From NCBI GenBank assembly GCA_019787685.1, contig JAHNUO010000035.1:124001-188000 (forward strand): a stretch of DNA of 64,000 bases, read 5' to 3'. The translations under genes and the position numbers were made by a program. Shown piece by piece: positions 1 to 11,107 of the stretch. Under the pieces are notes generated by a model that saw only the letters and a program-made list of their open reading frames with translations, did not search any database and had not been told where the DNA came from. This DNA is from Chiua virens. Taxonomy: Eukaryota; Basidiomycota; Agaricomycetes; Boletales; Boletaceae. How positions within the stretch are numbered: the stretch's first letter is position 1; each line of letters begins with the position of its first letter.

Positions 1-2258
1 AGATATATGAGTGTGCCTGCACTTTATCGGGTTGGATAACAAAGTCGTTCATCATGGACAGACAAATGTCGGGTGTGGTCAGCGTGTTTCCAACACCCTT
101 TACCATGCCATCGGCGATCACTAGGATGATTTTATGGCTATTTGGATAATCTGTGGTAGCGAGTGAATCGAGGGTCGTTCGTAGACTTTCGATGGACTCG
201 GAGTACGCAGTGACGAGACATATGGTATGGGCGAGCGGGAAGCCGAACGGCTCGAAATCGGGAGGGGGTTGGGGAACGACGCTGCGTAACGGGAACGAAC
301 AAGGCATATCCATGGAAGACGAGCGGGCTGGGAATCCGTGGATCGAATCACCAACCGATGCCGGGGTGAGACGAGAGACAGACGGAACCGCTGAACATTC
401 ATTAGGCCTCGCATGGCCACCTTTGAGGACATTGGGTTTGCATTGGCTAGGTGCACGGCCATAGATATTATTGGACCAGGCTTCGATGTCGTCGAAACGT
501 TGCATCCGCTGCTGGTAGGTCTCCCGAGGGAAGTTCCCGAACTTCCAAGAGAAGAACCAATGGAATAGGACGGCCATAACGAAGCGAGCGACAACAACAC
601 CAACGATGAAAATCAGAGACAAGTATAGAATGACCTCGGAGGCAATGCAGCCGATGCTAGTGGTGTCGATGAACCCGACGGTGACAATGTCCGTGAGACA
701 TCGACCGAGCTTGATATCGCCTGCACGCATCAGCGCCACGGTGATATCTTTGCCGTTGTAGACGCCACTGGCTGTTTTCATCTCGTCGAAAAGCGACGGA
801 TACTGGACATTCGAAGTGCTGAGCCAATTCAGCAAATCAAGGTCAAGCACATTTCTGAAGGAAGCGATCAAAATGGTGGTGGATGAACGAAAAAAAAAAC
901 ATAATCTTACCCTTCGAACACTGCCAAGTTGTGATTGCCGGCAGAAACGTCATCCCACGAGTAGTAAACCTGCCCTAGAGGTACCATAGTGGCGAGCTGT
1001 TGCCTTGCCGTAGAAGACACATGGCAATTGGTACTGCTTCCATAGCCAGTCGTGTTGACTAAACTGGACTGTGGGTTGTAGACGTTGCAGGGAAAGTACC
1101 AATCCAAATTATCTCCGGCCACATTAATGGGCGATCCGCTAGCCAGAGTAATGATACCTAAGCAGTTTTCGTTGACATTCTGGAACAAAAAGCTCGCATC
1201 ATTTGACGCAAGGTTCCATCCCCCAACGATCAATGGATTCGTGTTACCATTGAACTCTCCCACAGCAGGGTGCTTGAAGTTCGAAAAGTCGTAGTTGTAC
1301 CCGTGGATGACGATCGAGCTGCTGCTGATCTGACTCTCGTGGAACTGATTGGGAGACGCTCCGCAAATTGTTTCAGTGAATCCGAACGTGATGAAACCAA
1401 CGCCAGTCATTTCGATTAGGATGATGGTTAGTAAACCCATTTTTTCCCTCCAGGCACGTTGTTGGTCTGGTGTTCGCATGCCTGATAATCTCGGTGAGAC
1501 GCTGGGGCATAGCCAAAAGGATGACCTAGACCTCACATACCACACAGCCTGAGAAAAAAGGAAGGAACCCAACATGTGATGAGATAGCAATATATGAACC
1601 AACAATCCTTTGGACCGGGACCGATGCTATCAAGACACTTGCGGGACCTTTGAAGGCGTTTTCTGCATGACAAAGTTGCCCCCCGTTCGGAGAGCGGAAG
1701 ACCTGGACCTTGCACGCCTTCCCCTCTAGCAAACGACGACGATTTGCCACGACGAAGCTTCTGCGGATAGTTACCAGTAGCTAGATTAAAAGGCATCTAT
1801 TAAGTGCTCAAAGTCCATTTTTTCTGGAGATATCACATACTGGAAGGTTGAACGGCTACTCTCCTATTGTCTGCATTTTCGATATGGTTTCGATAATGCC
1901 ACTGTCGATGGCCGAATTCGATCTTTTCTCGGTCGGGTCTGACGAGACTCCTCCGCTTCCTCAGGGTGGACACCCTGACTCGTTCCAAAAATTCACTGGT
2001 CTCTTTGTCTGGGTGTGATGGAGAAAAGTGCGTTTTATTCGTTCTTTGTCGACGGAGGTCGTTGAGAGTGCCCTGCCTGTCTCCACGTTCAGTGTCCGGA
2101 AAAACGATGCTGGGTGGAGCAGCGCGCGGACCGATGGGAGACGGAGACATAGATGGTGGCGACATCTGCTGCAGGTATGACTGTTGGATTAGAGTAGAGG
2201 GTGGCTGGGGACAGTTAATGCGTGGAGATCGCAGCAATAGCTGTTGTGGGTAACTCAT
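1..2258 (-). CDS. Chitin synthase, N-terminal ~694 residues (runs off left edge)
   Basis: Processive glycosyltransferase that makes cell-wall chitin from UDP-GlcNAc at the plasma membrane. I read four exons: 2258-1841, 1780-1541, 1481-911 and 854 to beyond 1. All junctions are GT-AG and phases agree. Exon 1 is a Pro/Ser-rich cytosolic tail. Exon 2 carries the conserved stretch with GPGPKDCWFIYCYLIT and the first membrane helix. Exon 3 has WREKMGLLTI plus a second helix and a cytochrome-b5-like segment (GYNYDFSNFKHP). Exon 4 has another hydrophobic helix (VILYLSLIFIVGVVVARFVM) and reaches the start of the catalytic domain (HTICLVTAYSES, ILVIADGMVKG). The QxxRW region lies outside the window. 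No myosin motor is seen, so a division-2 class IV-like enzyme is most likely. The start at 2258 (MSYPQQ) is the ATG that leaves a short tail; an earlier in-frame ATG at 2357 is possible. Confidence 0.9.
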
Positions 2259-2944
2259 TATAGGCAGAAGCTGAGCCGCGGGGACAAATGAACCACTCGC
2301 CAGTGGACGGGCTGAATGACCTGCCTGGGACCAGAAGGAAGATGAAACGAGCGGCAAGATAAGAGGAGGCGGGAGAGGTGTAAAAGGGGTGCATCTCTCT
2401 CAGGCTGATGGCGCTCAAAGATACAGTTTCGAGTGGGTCCGCGGACGACTTGTTCGTCGGAAGGATCGTGTTGATCAAGATCGAGAACGAGGGTGTCCAT
2501 AGCTCGTTTCGTTCGTTCCGGGACATGGCATGAACCAACTTGAGCCGCGAGCGCGAATCATGATCTCCGAGGTTTTCGGTTTTCAATGTCGGACTACCCT
2601 AGGTATGTTCTCTAAGTTGATCCGAGTCGAATAGTATGATTTCCGAGAGGTTGTGATCAGTTGTCGGTGAGGTTGAGGTGTTTTTTTATTCAAACATTTC
2701 CCATGCGGCAACTCAGGTAATAATAAACCGGGCCGGAACATGCCGGGTATGAGTTTGGACTTGTTTACTTCGAAAGTGACCTTGGTAAAATTTTGGTCGA
2801 CTGATCGACTGTTCGTTGATCGCGGCAATTCATACAAGGTCTCAGATCAAGGTTCAAGCCAGCCTCGGGGAAAGAAGAACTAAATGGCATACGGTTCGTT
2901 TCTCTCGTTTCTTTGCGCTTGACTCGACGTTTAAACTTTTGCTG
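2259..2944. promoter_or_regulatory. Divergent intergenic region between chitin synthase and fibrillarin
   Basis: About 690 bp separate two head-to-head start codons, so both promoters and 5' UTRs must lie here. I see no convincing gene in it. Pyrimidine runs such as the stretch around 2680-2700 are present, but I cannot assign a TATA box or a specific regulator site. Confidence 0.5.
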
Positions 2945-4111
2945 ATGTCGATATCCAAAGGCGCATCAGGTAACCGCGGTGGATTTGGAGGAAGAGGTGG
3001 GGGGCGTGGTGGGGGTGGTGGACGTGGTGCTCCGAGGGGTGGTGATCGTGGTGGTCGTGGTGGTCGTGGTATGTCTCATGGTACTTCGTTCCGTATCTTG
3101 GCTCTTACGTGCGATATAGGTGGAGGTGTACGTGGCGGCGGCGTCCAAGCTCGTGGCTGGGGTGGTGGAGGTCGCGGTGGTGGACGAGGCGCAACTAGGG
3201 GCGGACGCGGGGGCCGTGGAGGAGGACGCGGAGGTGCCAGAGGCGGAGCCAAAGTGATTCTCGAGCCCCACCGACACCCTGGAATCTTCGTTGCCAAAGG
3301 CAAAGATCACTTGTTGGTTACGAAGAACCTCGTCCCCGGAGAGAGCGTGTACGGTGAAAAGCGGATTACGATCGAAGGAGGGGTGGACGATACCAAGGTA
3401 GAGTATCGGGTGTGGAATCCTTTTCGGAGTAAGTTAGCAGCCGGTGTGTTGGGTGGGATGGATGAGATTTTCATTGCACCGGGGAAGAAGGTGTTGTATT
3501 TGGGTGCTGCGAGTGGGACGAGTGTCAGTCACGTCGCAGATATCGTGGGTCCCGTGCGTATATTTTTCTTTGTTCTCGTTGGCGTTGTTGACCGTTGGCT
3601 AGGAGGGTGTCGTATATGCGGTTGAGTTCTCGGCTCGGTCAGGTCGAGACCTGATTAACATGGCCAAAAAACGGACGAACGTTATCCGTGAGTGTTTTTC
3701 ATTGCGATTGAGGTCACGCTACTGAGGTTGGAAACCAGCAATTGTTGAGGATGCTCGTCTGCCGAACAAGTACCGCATGCTCATCTCGACTGTCGACGTG
3801 ATATTTGCGGACGTTGCCCAACCAGATCAAGCCCGTATTGTCATACACAATGCGCAGCACTTCCTCAAAAATGGTGGTCATATTGTCATCTCTATAAAAG
3901 CAAGTTGTGTCGACTCGACGATCTCACCGGACGCTGTATTCTCGCAAGAAGTGCAGACTCTGAGAGCTAACAAACTCAAGCCTATATCTCAAATCACGTT
4001 GGAGCCATATGAACGTGACCATGCCATGGTGACCGGTAAGAATAGCATCTTTTTTGGATTGCGGGCAATAAATTGATTTCATGTTCAGCTCAATACATTC
4101 GGCATTCGTAG
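2945..4111 (+). CDS. NOP1: Fibrillarin, rRNA 2'-O-methyltransferase of box C/D snoRNPs
   Basis: Nucleolar SAM-dependent methyltransferase guided by box C/D snoRNAs; it also methylates histone H2A glutamine in yeast. Five exons: 2945-3068, 3120-3553, 3603-3687, 3739-4035, 4089-4111. Introns are 49-53 nt, GT-AG, phases consistent; 320 residues. Residues ~10-95 form the Gly/Arg-rich GAR domain. The Rossmann core follows: [20 protein letters not shown] (SAM loop), VVYAVEFS, the family motif [10 protein letters not shown], then [14 protein letters not shown] and the C-terminal [10 protein letters not shown]. Length and domain order match fungal fibrillarin. Intron 1 lies within the GAR domain, is 51 nt, and keeps the frame open if retained, so an isoform with 17 extra residues is possible. 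The start was chosen because the GAR domain begins at once; an upstream in-frame ATG at 2816 would add 43 unrelated residues. Confidence 0.95.
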
Positions 4112-4350
4112 AGTGGTGGACAAAAAAACCGCTGCTGTTCATAAGATTGAATTGTTTGATAGTGTTCTGCTTGCTTGTTTCAGTCGTAGATATATAGCCA
4201 CGGCGCCAAAAATACTCCACGTGTACTTCGTTACAAGTGTGGGATCACTACCAAATTCTTGAACCCGCCCCGCCAGTCGACTCAATCCGCAGACAGACTC
4301 CACGAGTCTAACACGAGGGGGAGAAGAAAAAAAGAGCCAGCAAATAGCTG

Positions 4351-7300
4351 ATGAAACCACCTCAAGTTGAAATAAACTTTGGTACTCCACCCGGCTCACC
4401 GCCGCGAACGTCATCCGACTTTGAGGAAATTCAACACCCTTTTCACCACACACAACCACTGCCTTGGACGACTTCGGTTACACACCACGAAGAGACCCTG
4501 CCTCTGCATTACATGGCTGAGGATACGTCAACGAGACGACGCATCGCGAGAGGGCCTGGGAGTAGCGGCGGGTTCATGAGTGGGGATGAACAGGAACAAC
4601 AGTCGCGGTACGACGACGAAGGAAAGGGCGTCTATTCAAAACAGAGGCTTGCGGCGAGTCGAGTCAATACCGGGCGAATACATAAACCCTATTTGCCGCC
4701 GCCAACGTCCATCGTACGTCGCGGCCTTGTCTCCGCAGCACCGTTTTTCACGTCGACTAACAAACATCACACTCCCAGACCGAATTCATCCAACAAAACT
4801 CGGAACACGTCCCGCCCGCGATATATACCCTCCTTTCCTGCTGGACGCGTTTTCACAAAATCGGGCTCGCGAACGTCGTCGTCTGGGACGAGGCCCACTT
4901 TGGCAAGTTTGGGTCGCACTACCTCAAACGGGAATTTTATTTCGATGTACACCCGCCGTTGGGCAAGATGCTCGTCGGGCTCGCGGGGCTCTTAACGGGG
5001 TATAACGGGAGCTACGATTTCAAGAGCGGTGAGGTGTACCCCGACAGTGTACCGTATGTGGCCATGCGCGTCATCATTGCCATGTATGGCGTTGCGCTCG
5101 TACCCCTTGGGTGGTATACCGCCGTCGAACTGGGCATGAGCTCGTGGGGGTGCCATTTGGTCGCACTCATGATATTGTGTGGTACGCCACATTGGTTTGT
5201 CGACACGATCGCTGATGTGACGTACATTCTTTCTCCAAGACGTTGCATGGCTATGTATCTCGCGGTTTATCCTCCTAGATTCGATGTTATTATTCTTTAC
5301 TTTTACCACGGTCTTTTTCCTGACCAAGTTCCATAACCAACAATTTCAGTAGGTTTCGGTCGTATATGGCTTGTTTGGGAGCGCTCACTCTTGTATCCAA
5401 CAGCTCGTTTTCTTTCGACTGGTGGATGTGGCTTACTTTGACGGGCATCTCGATCGGTTGTGTGACAAGGTGAGATGGATTTTGTCGTGTTCTGGATTTC
5501 GATGAACGTTGTTTGATTGTAGTGTGAAATGGGTGGGATTCTTCGTCACCGCCGTCGTGGGTCTGTATACGATTGAGGACCTCTGGGACAAGTTTGGTGA
5601 CTTGCGTATGTCGACGGTAAGGCAACCCAGCGCATATATGCTGTGGATTCTTCACTGACGACCTGTTCTGCGCAGCGCGATCAACTACGTCACTGGGGCG
5701 CACGGGTTCTGTGTCTGATCATCCTTCCCATTCTCGTCTATATGGCTTCCTTCAAGCTTCATTTTCTCATTCTGAACCATTCGGGTCCTGGCGATGCACA
5801 AATGAGTTCACTATTTCAGGCGCATCTCGTTGGCAATGACTTTTACAAAAATCCCCTTGGTTCGTGTTACATTGTTGGACTCTCCAATGTACTTACGAAA
5901 CCAAATAGATATCGCATATGGCTCTAAAATCACCCTCAAGAATATGGGCTGGGGTGGTGGTTTGCTGCATTCACACATTCAAACATTCCCGGTCGGTTCG
6001 TCGCAACAACAAGTGACATGTTACCACTACAAGGACGACAACAATCATTGGCTTGTACTGCCGACTTGGAACGAGCCCGATTACAACCCAGATGAGCCAC
6101 TCAAGTTTATCGGCCATGGCGATGTTGTGCGACTCCAGCACGTACCGACGACGCGAAACCTCCACTCGCACCTGATTCCGGCACCTGTCACCAAACTCAA
6201 TCACGAGGTTTCTTGTTACGGTAACTCGACTATCGGGGACGTGTATGACAATTGGGTGGTGGAAGTCGTGGACGATCACCGTCAGGGCAACCGTGCGCAT
6301 GTCACCCGTGTACATTCGCTCACCACCCGACTGCGGTTCCGACACCAGTCGCTTGGGTGTTATCTTTCTGCTGCAAATGCCGTGTTGCCGCAATGGGGTT
6401 TCAAACAAATTGAAGTCAGCTGCGTTCCAGAGAATGATCCAAGTAATACGCATACGTACTGGAATGTGGAGAGTCACTGGAATGATCGACGTATGTGGTG
6501 TTCTTGGAAAGATCGTTTCTTGTTCTAATACGGCTCATCCAGTCCCCCCTGGTAATATGAAACTGTACAGGTCATCGTTCCTGCGCGACTTTTGGCATCT
6601 CAATGTTGCGATGATGACATCAAACAATGCCCTTGTACCTGATCCGGACAAGGAGGATATTCTTGCGTCGAGTCCAACAGACTGGCCGTTCATGCGGTTG
6701 GGTCTGCGAATGTGCGGCTGGGGTGACAATCAGCCAAAATATTACCTCTTGGGGACGCCGGTCGTGTGGTGGGGAGGTTCGGCGGGCATCATTGTATCGC
6801 TTTTGCTGCTCGGACTTTACCTATTCCGGCACCAGCGCAAATACGTCGATATGGATGCACGTGAGTGATTCTATTGTCCCGCCTATACCGTCTTCTGATG
6901 AGGACGACAGAGGGCTGGGGTCACTTTTTGTATGTGGGCAAGATTGCGTTTTACGGCTGGTTCTTGCACTACTGTACGTCATGATAGGTTCGGAGTTAGT
7001 CTTGTCTGATGACGCTTGCAACAGTCCCATTCTTTATCATGGGTCGAGTGACCTACGTCCATCACTATGTGCGTCCAAAAACGCCGACTACTGGTTTCTA
7101 GTACTGACGGCTGTCTTAGCTTCCGACGCTGTACTTCTCGGTATTGATGTTTGCACATATCCTCGATCATTGTATATTCTCCGCGCGATGGAAGGACCGT
7201 ACGAAACAGGTTGCGTTTGGTGTGGTGGCCTTTTTAATCGTGGCCAACTTTTGGTGGTTCAGAGGGATGGCGTGGGGGATCGAGGGGGCGATCAATGACC

Positions 7301-7405
7301 ACTGGGGGTTGGGGTGGAGAAAGGCGAGTATTTCTTATTCTTTGACCCATCAAGGTACTAATGGTGAGCGTTCTCGACCAGTCGTGGAATATTTATAATG
7401 CATGA
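4351..7405 (+). CDS. PMT2: Dolichyl-phosphate-mannose--protein mannosyltransferase, PMT2 type
   Basis: ER-membrane enzyme that moves mannose from Dol-P-Man to Ser/Thr of secretory proteins; PMT2 members normally pair with PMT1 members. Twelve exons: 4351-4713, 4779-5181, 5240-5348, 5404-5469, 5523-5616, 5676-5859, 5909-6490, 6543-6860, 6911-6973, 7025-7068, 7120-7323, 7382-7405; 817 residues. The first ~120 residues are a variable cytosolic tail. Catalytic loop 1 follows with VVVWDEAHFGKFGSHYLKRE (the essential D-E pair) and FYFDVHPPLGKML. Several hydrophobic helices follow. Loop 5 holds the MIR repeats (around YGSKITLKNM, LLHSHIQTFP, LRFRHQSLGCYL). The C-terminal helix bundle includes YVHHYLPTLYFS and ends SWNIYNA. 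All introns are 49-65 nt. The last needs a GC donor (see separate entry). The gene follows fibrillarin by 239 bp on the same strand. PMT2 assignment rests on the WDEAHFGKFGS loop. Confidence 0.93.
7324..7381 (+). other. Putative GC-AG intron, last intron of the PMT2-type gene
   Basis: The conserved PMT coding stretch ends ...GLGWRK at 7323, and the typical C-terminal SWNIY reappears in frame at 7382. The only junction joining them has donor AAG|GCGAGT and acceptor CGACCAG|TCG, a good match to the GC-AG class, 58 nt like its neighbours. Reading through would instead give a 25-residue tail unlike PMT proteins, ending at 7398. Confidence 0.7.
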
Positions 7406-7693
7406 ACGGATGAGGTGGCAACGTTGGTTGGAAGCTAGAGGGATGTGGTAACTCGATTTGTCTCCTGGACTTAGACTAGTATGCAATATCATTTACTTTG
7501 ATGTTTGTGTTGCAAGGGGGTTTACCATAAAAGGGATAGTTGAAGTCGTGCTTACCACAAGGCAAATTGCCCGAGACCCCTCCTCACATCGAATGCCCAC
7601 TCCGTTTGCTTTTGATCCATCCAAACGGAACGAAAACCACCAGATACGCTTCAAATTACCACGTACTCGTGTTGGTTCTCGTCTTATACTATC

Positions 7694-8635
7694 ATGCACC
7701 TCCATACACGTCAAGTTCCTGAAATCGATGGCTCTCAGGGTGGTAGGTACCTCCGGGTCTATTACGCTTTTGTTTAGCTCACGCTTAGTCCTTCCCACCC
7801 CTTCTCGCATAATTGTAAAGCCTTCATCGGACTCGTAGTGGGCTTGAGTGTTCTTATCGTCGCCTGCTGTGCCGCCGTCTTTTACCTCCTCCGTCATCAC
7901 GAACCCACAGAACAAGACCGTGCCGCACGCCGAGAACGCCACCGACGACTCGGCCGTACCCGCGACCACCAAACTACGCTCACTGGCAACTCCAGCAGCG
8001 CGACCTTTGTCGACTCGGCGACGCTCGGGTTCGGTCCGGTCAGCGACAAGGTGAAGCAGCTGTGGCAGAACACAACCGGAGGGGGAAGTGGACGACGACG
8101 AGGTCAGCGCGGTTGGATCCGAGCTGGCTCAGATGACGAATGGGCGATTCATTCAGATGACGATGATGGTGGGGTCGATGACCCCGCTGATCATACCAGT
8201 GATCTGCGTACGGTAGCGCTTGAACTCGGCGGCCGGACGAGGTCGGAAACGGTGCACGGGGAGAGTCATAGCAGTGGGAGTGGGATGGGCGTTGGCCACG
8301 CTGGCATGGACGGTGTTCGCATCGTCGAGTCGCCGTCGTCGGATACTGGGAATGGGTTGTTCCATGTGCCGAGCGGACCGTATGGGTATATGTATACGGA
8401 TCCGTATTCGAAAACGGCGACGCGGGATGAGGGGGCGTTGCAGCGATCGCAGTCGCCGTTGTCGTCCCCCGTGTCGTCTCCGAGAGAGTGCGCGAGCGTG
8501 GACGAGAGCCATGATGCACATTCCCCTGCCAATGGTGGGGCTGGTGAGGATTACCGTCACGACCGTCATCGGTCGAACATGTCCAGCGCCTCTGTTTGGA
8601 CGCATTCGGGTTCTAGGTTTGTTGAGGACATATGA
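7694..8635 (+). CDS. Uncharacterised single-pass membrane protein with acidic Ser-rich tail
   Basis: Function not recognised. Two exons, 7694-7742 and 7821-8635, joined across a 78-nt GT-AG intron; 287 residues. After a ~16-residue polar N-terminus comes one strong membrane helix (residues ~17-40, core GLVVGLSVLIVACCAAVFYL). A basic RRERHRR patch follows directly, which by the positive-inside rule puts the long tail in the cytosol. The tail (~60-287) is low-complexity, rich in Ser, Asp and Gly, with an acidic cluster (SDDDDGGVDD) and SP/SPSS motifs that look like phosphorylation targets. The layout resembles small basidiomycete plasma-membrane proteins of unknown role. Start and intron are inferred from frame continuity only. 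GC content and codon use are like the PMT gene beside it, so it belongs to the host block. Confidence 0.6.
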
Positions 8636-9311
8636 TAAGTGTGGCTTGTTCGACTAGGTTTTTTTCCCTCTCCATCCTTTACCCAGCAGCCATCCCGTGT
8701 ATGGCGACATCAACGTGGTGTAGTTTTGAGTAGTCACTTTTTTCTTTGTTGTTTATCACGATTCATTGGACAGCGACCCTAGTTGTATTGTGTACTCTAC
8801 TACCACTAGTATAGCATCATGTATGCAATTGCGACCTCCCACCAGCGCGCCACTCTCCCTCAATTTGCAGGGCGGGAAGTATTAGGTCGTGTGCGTCTCA
8901 CTGCAAAAAGTCCGGTCGTGTGAAAATGAGCATCACAGTCACCGAAAGAGGCAAAATACGTGACCAGGTCACCGATTCAATGGATGCATCTTATCAGTGA
9001 CAGTCACTACTCACTTTTTTTCAGTGTCACACAAAGATGGGTGTAGATTATCAGCGACAAATACATCAGCAAATTCACACATTCCTTTTTTTTGCTTTCA
9101 TGTACTTTTCCATTACTTTTCCATTGCCAAAAGTACAAAAAGCGGTAAAAGCAATGAAAGCAAGTGATTCTGGCATTGTTGCATAACAAAGTTAAAATGT
9201 GAAAAGTATGTGCTAGATAGGAAAGTTGCAATGGAATTTGATAATATGGATTTACCAAGTGGCTGGTGATGTGAAAGTGAACATCTTGGTTTTTGAGCAG
9301 ATGATGGGAAT
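8636..9311. other. Intergenic sequence up to the transposon nest
   Basis: No gene, RNA or repeat recognised. It becomes AT-richer after ~9000. The last five bases (9307-9311, GGAAT) are the left target-site duplication of element A. Confidence 0.6.
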
Positions 9312-9731
9312 TGAAACAACCTAGAACAATACTAGACTGTTAAAGTGTAGTGGTTGAGTGAAGAGGGGGTTCAGTCCAGTAAAGAGGTGAAAACTCCAAG
9401 AGAACTTTGTTAGAGCTCTCTGGCTTTGATTCATGGGGTTTATATACTACATGGATGTCGGAGTTCTAATCTGAGTATGAACTACGTAGATAAGCATAAT
9501 GTATCCTATTGGATGATAAGGTGTGAATCTATATGAGTCATAGATAAGAGCATAGCCTTGCACTGCTGTGATGAGTCAGTGATAAGGGAAATGAATAGAT
9601 AGAAGCGTAAGTGTGTGATATTGTGGCAGCCAATAGGGTATGATCCTTTGGATAGCCTTGACATGAGGTGTTATTCTTAGAAAAGATTGAAAGTGTAATC
9701 TGTTAAGGGATGGAAAGTTGATATCATAACA
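9312..9731 (-). repeat. Element A 3' LTR
   Basis: 420 bp, a near-identical direct copy of 48243-48662. It also contains the final ~55 bp of the pol reading frame, which stops at 9677. Confidence 0.93.
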
Positions 9732-11107
9732 CTACCCCCCGTCTGTTGATCAGACTCCAGATGATCTATTTCATAATTGAGACGATGGAGACTATCCTCA
9801 TCTTCAGATTTGGTTTTATCGTCATAGGTTTGGAACATGGAGTTAAATTCAGTTTGTGTGACTTTTAGTTTCCATGGGGCATCTGGATGTGCTTCGTGGA
9901 AATCAGATATGAGATCCGGTGCATTTTTTAGATTCTTTAGTGGTTCCCAGGTTCTTTCGTCATCATCATAACCTTTCCAATGTATGAGATATTCTAAGCA
10001 TCGTCCTTTCATGTGGGAATCGACTATGTATTCTGCTTCGAAATCTTCTTCTCAGTCATCTCCGATTACAATAGGCCATGGTTTATAGAGTGGCTGATCA
10101 GGAAGGTGTTCCTTATATGGTTTGACCTGAGAAATGTTTATGACTGGGTGTATTCTCATAGTGCGTGGGAGTTGAAGCTTTAAAGCGTTCGGACTGTGCA
10201 TGGATATTATGTCATAGGGTCCAATCCACTTGTCTGTGAATTTGGGGTGTTGTTTTATTTTTAAGTTTGCCGTAGAGAGCCAGACTTTATCTCCTTTAGA
10301 GTAAGAGGGAGGTTCTGATCTTGATCTATCTGCAACGTTTTTCATGTGTTCCGCGGCTTTATCTATATTAGATTTCGTTTGCTCTAGAACTTCAGAGAAG
10401 TCTGTGATGTAGTTTTGAGCAGCCAGGTTTTTCATGGAATGTGGCATAATTCCCATCCTAGGGATGTAGGATTGTGTAATTTTGAATGGTGAGAGTTTAG
10501 TGGCAGTGTGTTTCTTGCTGTTGTATGAGAATTGTGCGAGAGGTAGCCAGTCGGCCCATGTATTATCCTTCTCTGCACAGAACATGTGAAGATATTGTTG
10601 CACTTCTCGATTCATTTGTTCTGATTGTCCATTAGTTTGTGGGTGATGTGTGGTGCTTAGTTTGGGTGTTATTTTTAACCCTGAGCATATATCTTTCATG
10701 AGTTGGGAAGCGAATTGTGGTCCTCTATCTGATATAATGGTTTTAGGGAGGCCATGATGTTTCCATATGTGTGAGAGATATAGTTTAGCGAGATCCATAG
10801 ATGTACACATTTTGTGGCATGGGATGAATTCAACTTCTTTGGAGAAGCGATCCACAACTGTGAGAATGGAATCATAGGAGTGTGAAGGTGGGAGATCTGT
10901 GATGAAATCTGCTGAGATATCTTCCCATGGTAGTGATGGTGTTTCTAAGGGTTGTAGGAGTCCTGCTGTTTTCTGATTAGAACCCTTGAATCGAGCACAT
11001 CTTTCACAATGTGAGACATAGTTTTTGACTTCTTCGTTCATTCGGGGCCAGATATAGGTTTGTGAAAGAAGTTCTAAAGTTTTGTCATAACTGGGATGTC
11101 CGGCTTC
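9677..11107 (-). pseudogene. Element A integrase (3' part) with chromodomain
   Basis: C-terminal part of Pol. It shows the rest of the HHCC zinc region (CERCARFKG), then the DDE core with SADFITDLP, IISDRGPQF and GQSEQMNREV, so all three catalytic acids are present. A GPY/F-like module (KFTDKWIGPYDI) follows, then a chromodomain (AEYIVDSHMKGRCLEYLIHW, WEPLKNLKNAPDLI), which in this group steers integration to marked chromatin. An in-frame TGA at 10052-10054 separates integrase and chromodomain. The N-terminal end is cut by the KDZ insertion at 11108 and continues at 43571. The protein ends inside the 3' LTR. Confidence 0.88.
9732..9742 (-). other. Element A polypurine tract
   Basis: On the minus strand GACGGGGGGTAG directly abuts the TG of the 3' LTR, the expected place for the plus-strand primer. 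Confidence 0.75.

Noticed and set aside
121..603. 160-residue minus-strand ORF
   Set aside because: Shadow frame; the chitin synthase reading frame on the same strand is open from 854 to the edge and carries the conserved motifs.
2966..3310. Thr/Ser-rich ORF on the minus strand
   Set aside because: It is the antisense shadow of the GGT/CGT-rich GAR domain of fibrillarin.
7493..7972. 159-residue minus-strand ORF downstream of the PMT gene
   Set aside because: Overlaps the better supported spliced plus-strand membrane protein and lacks any recognisable domain.
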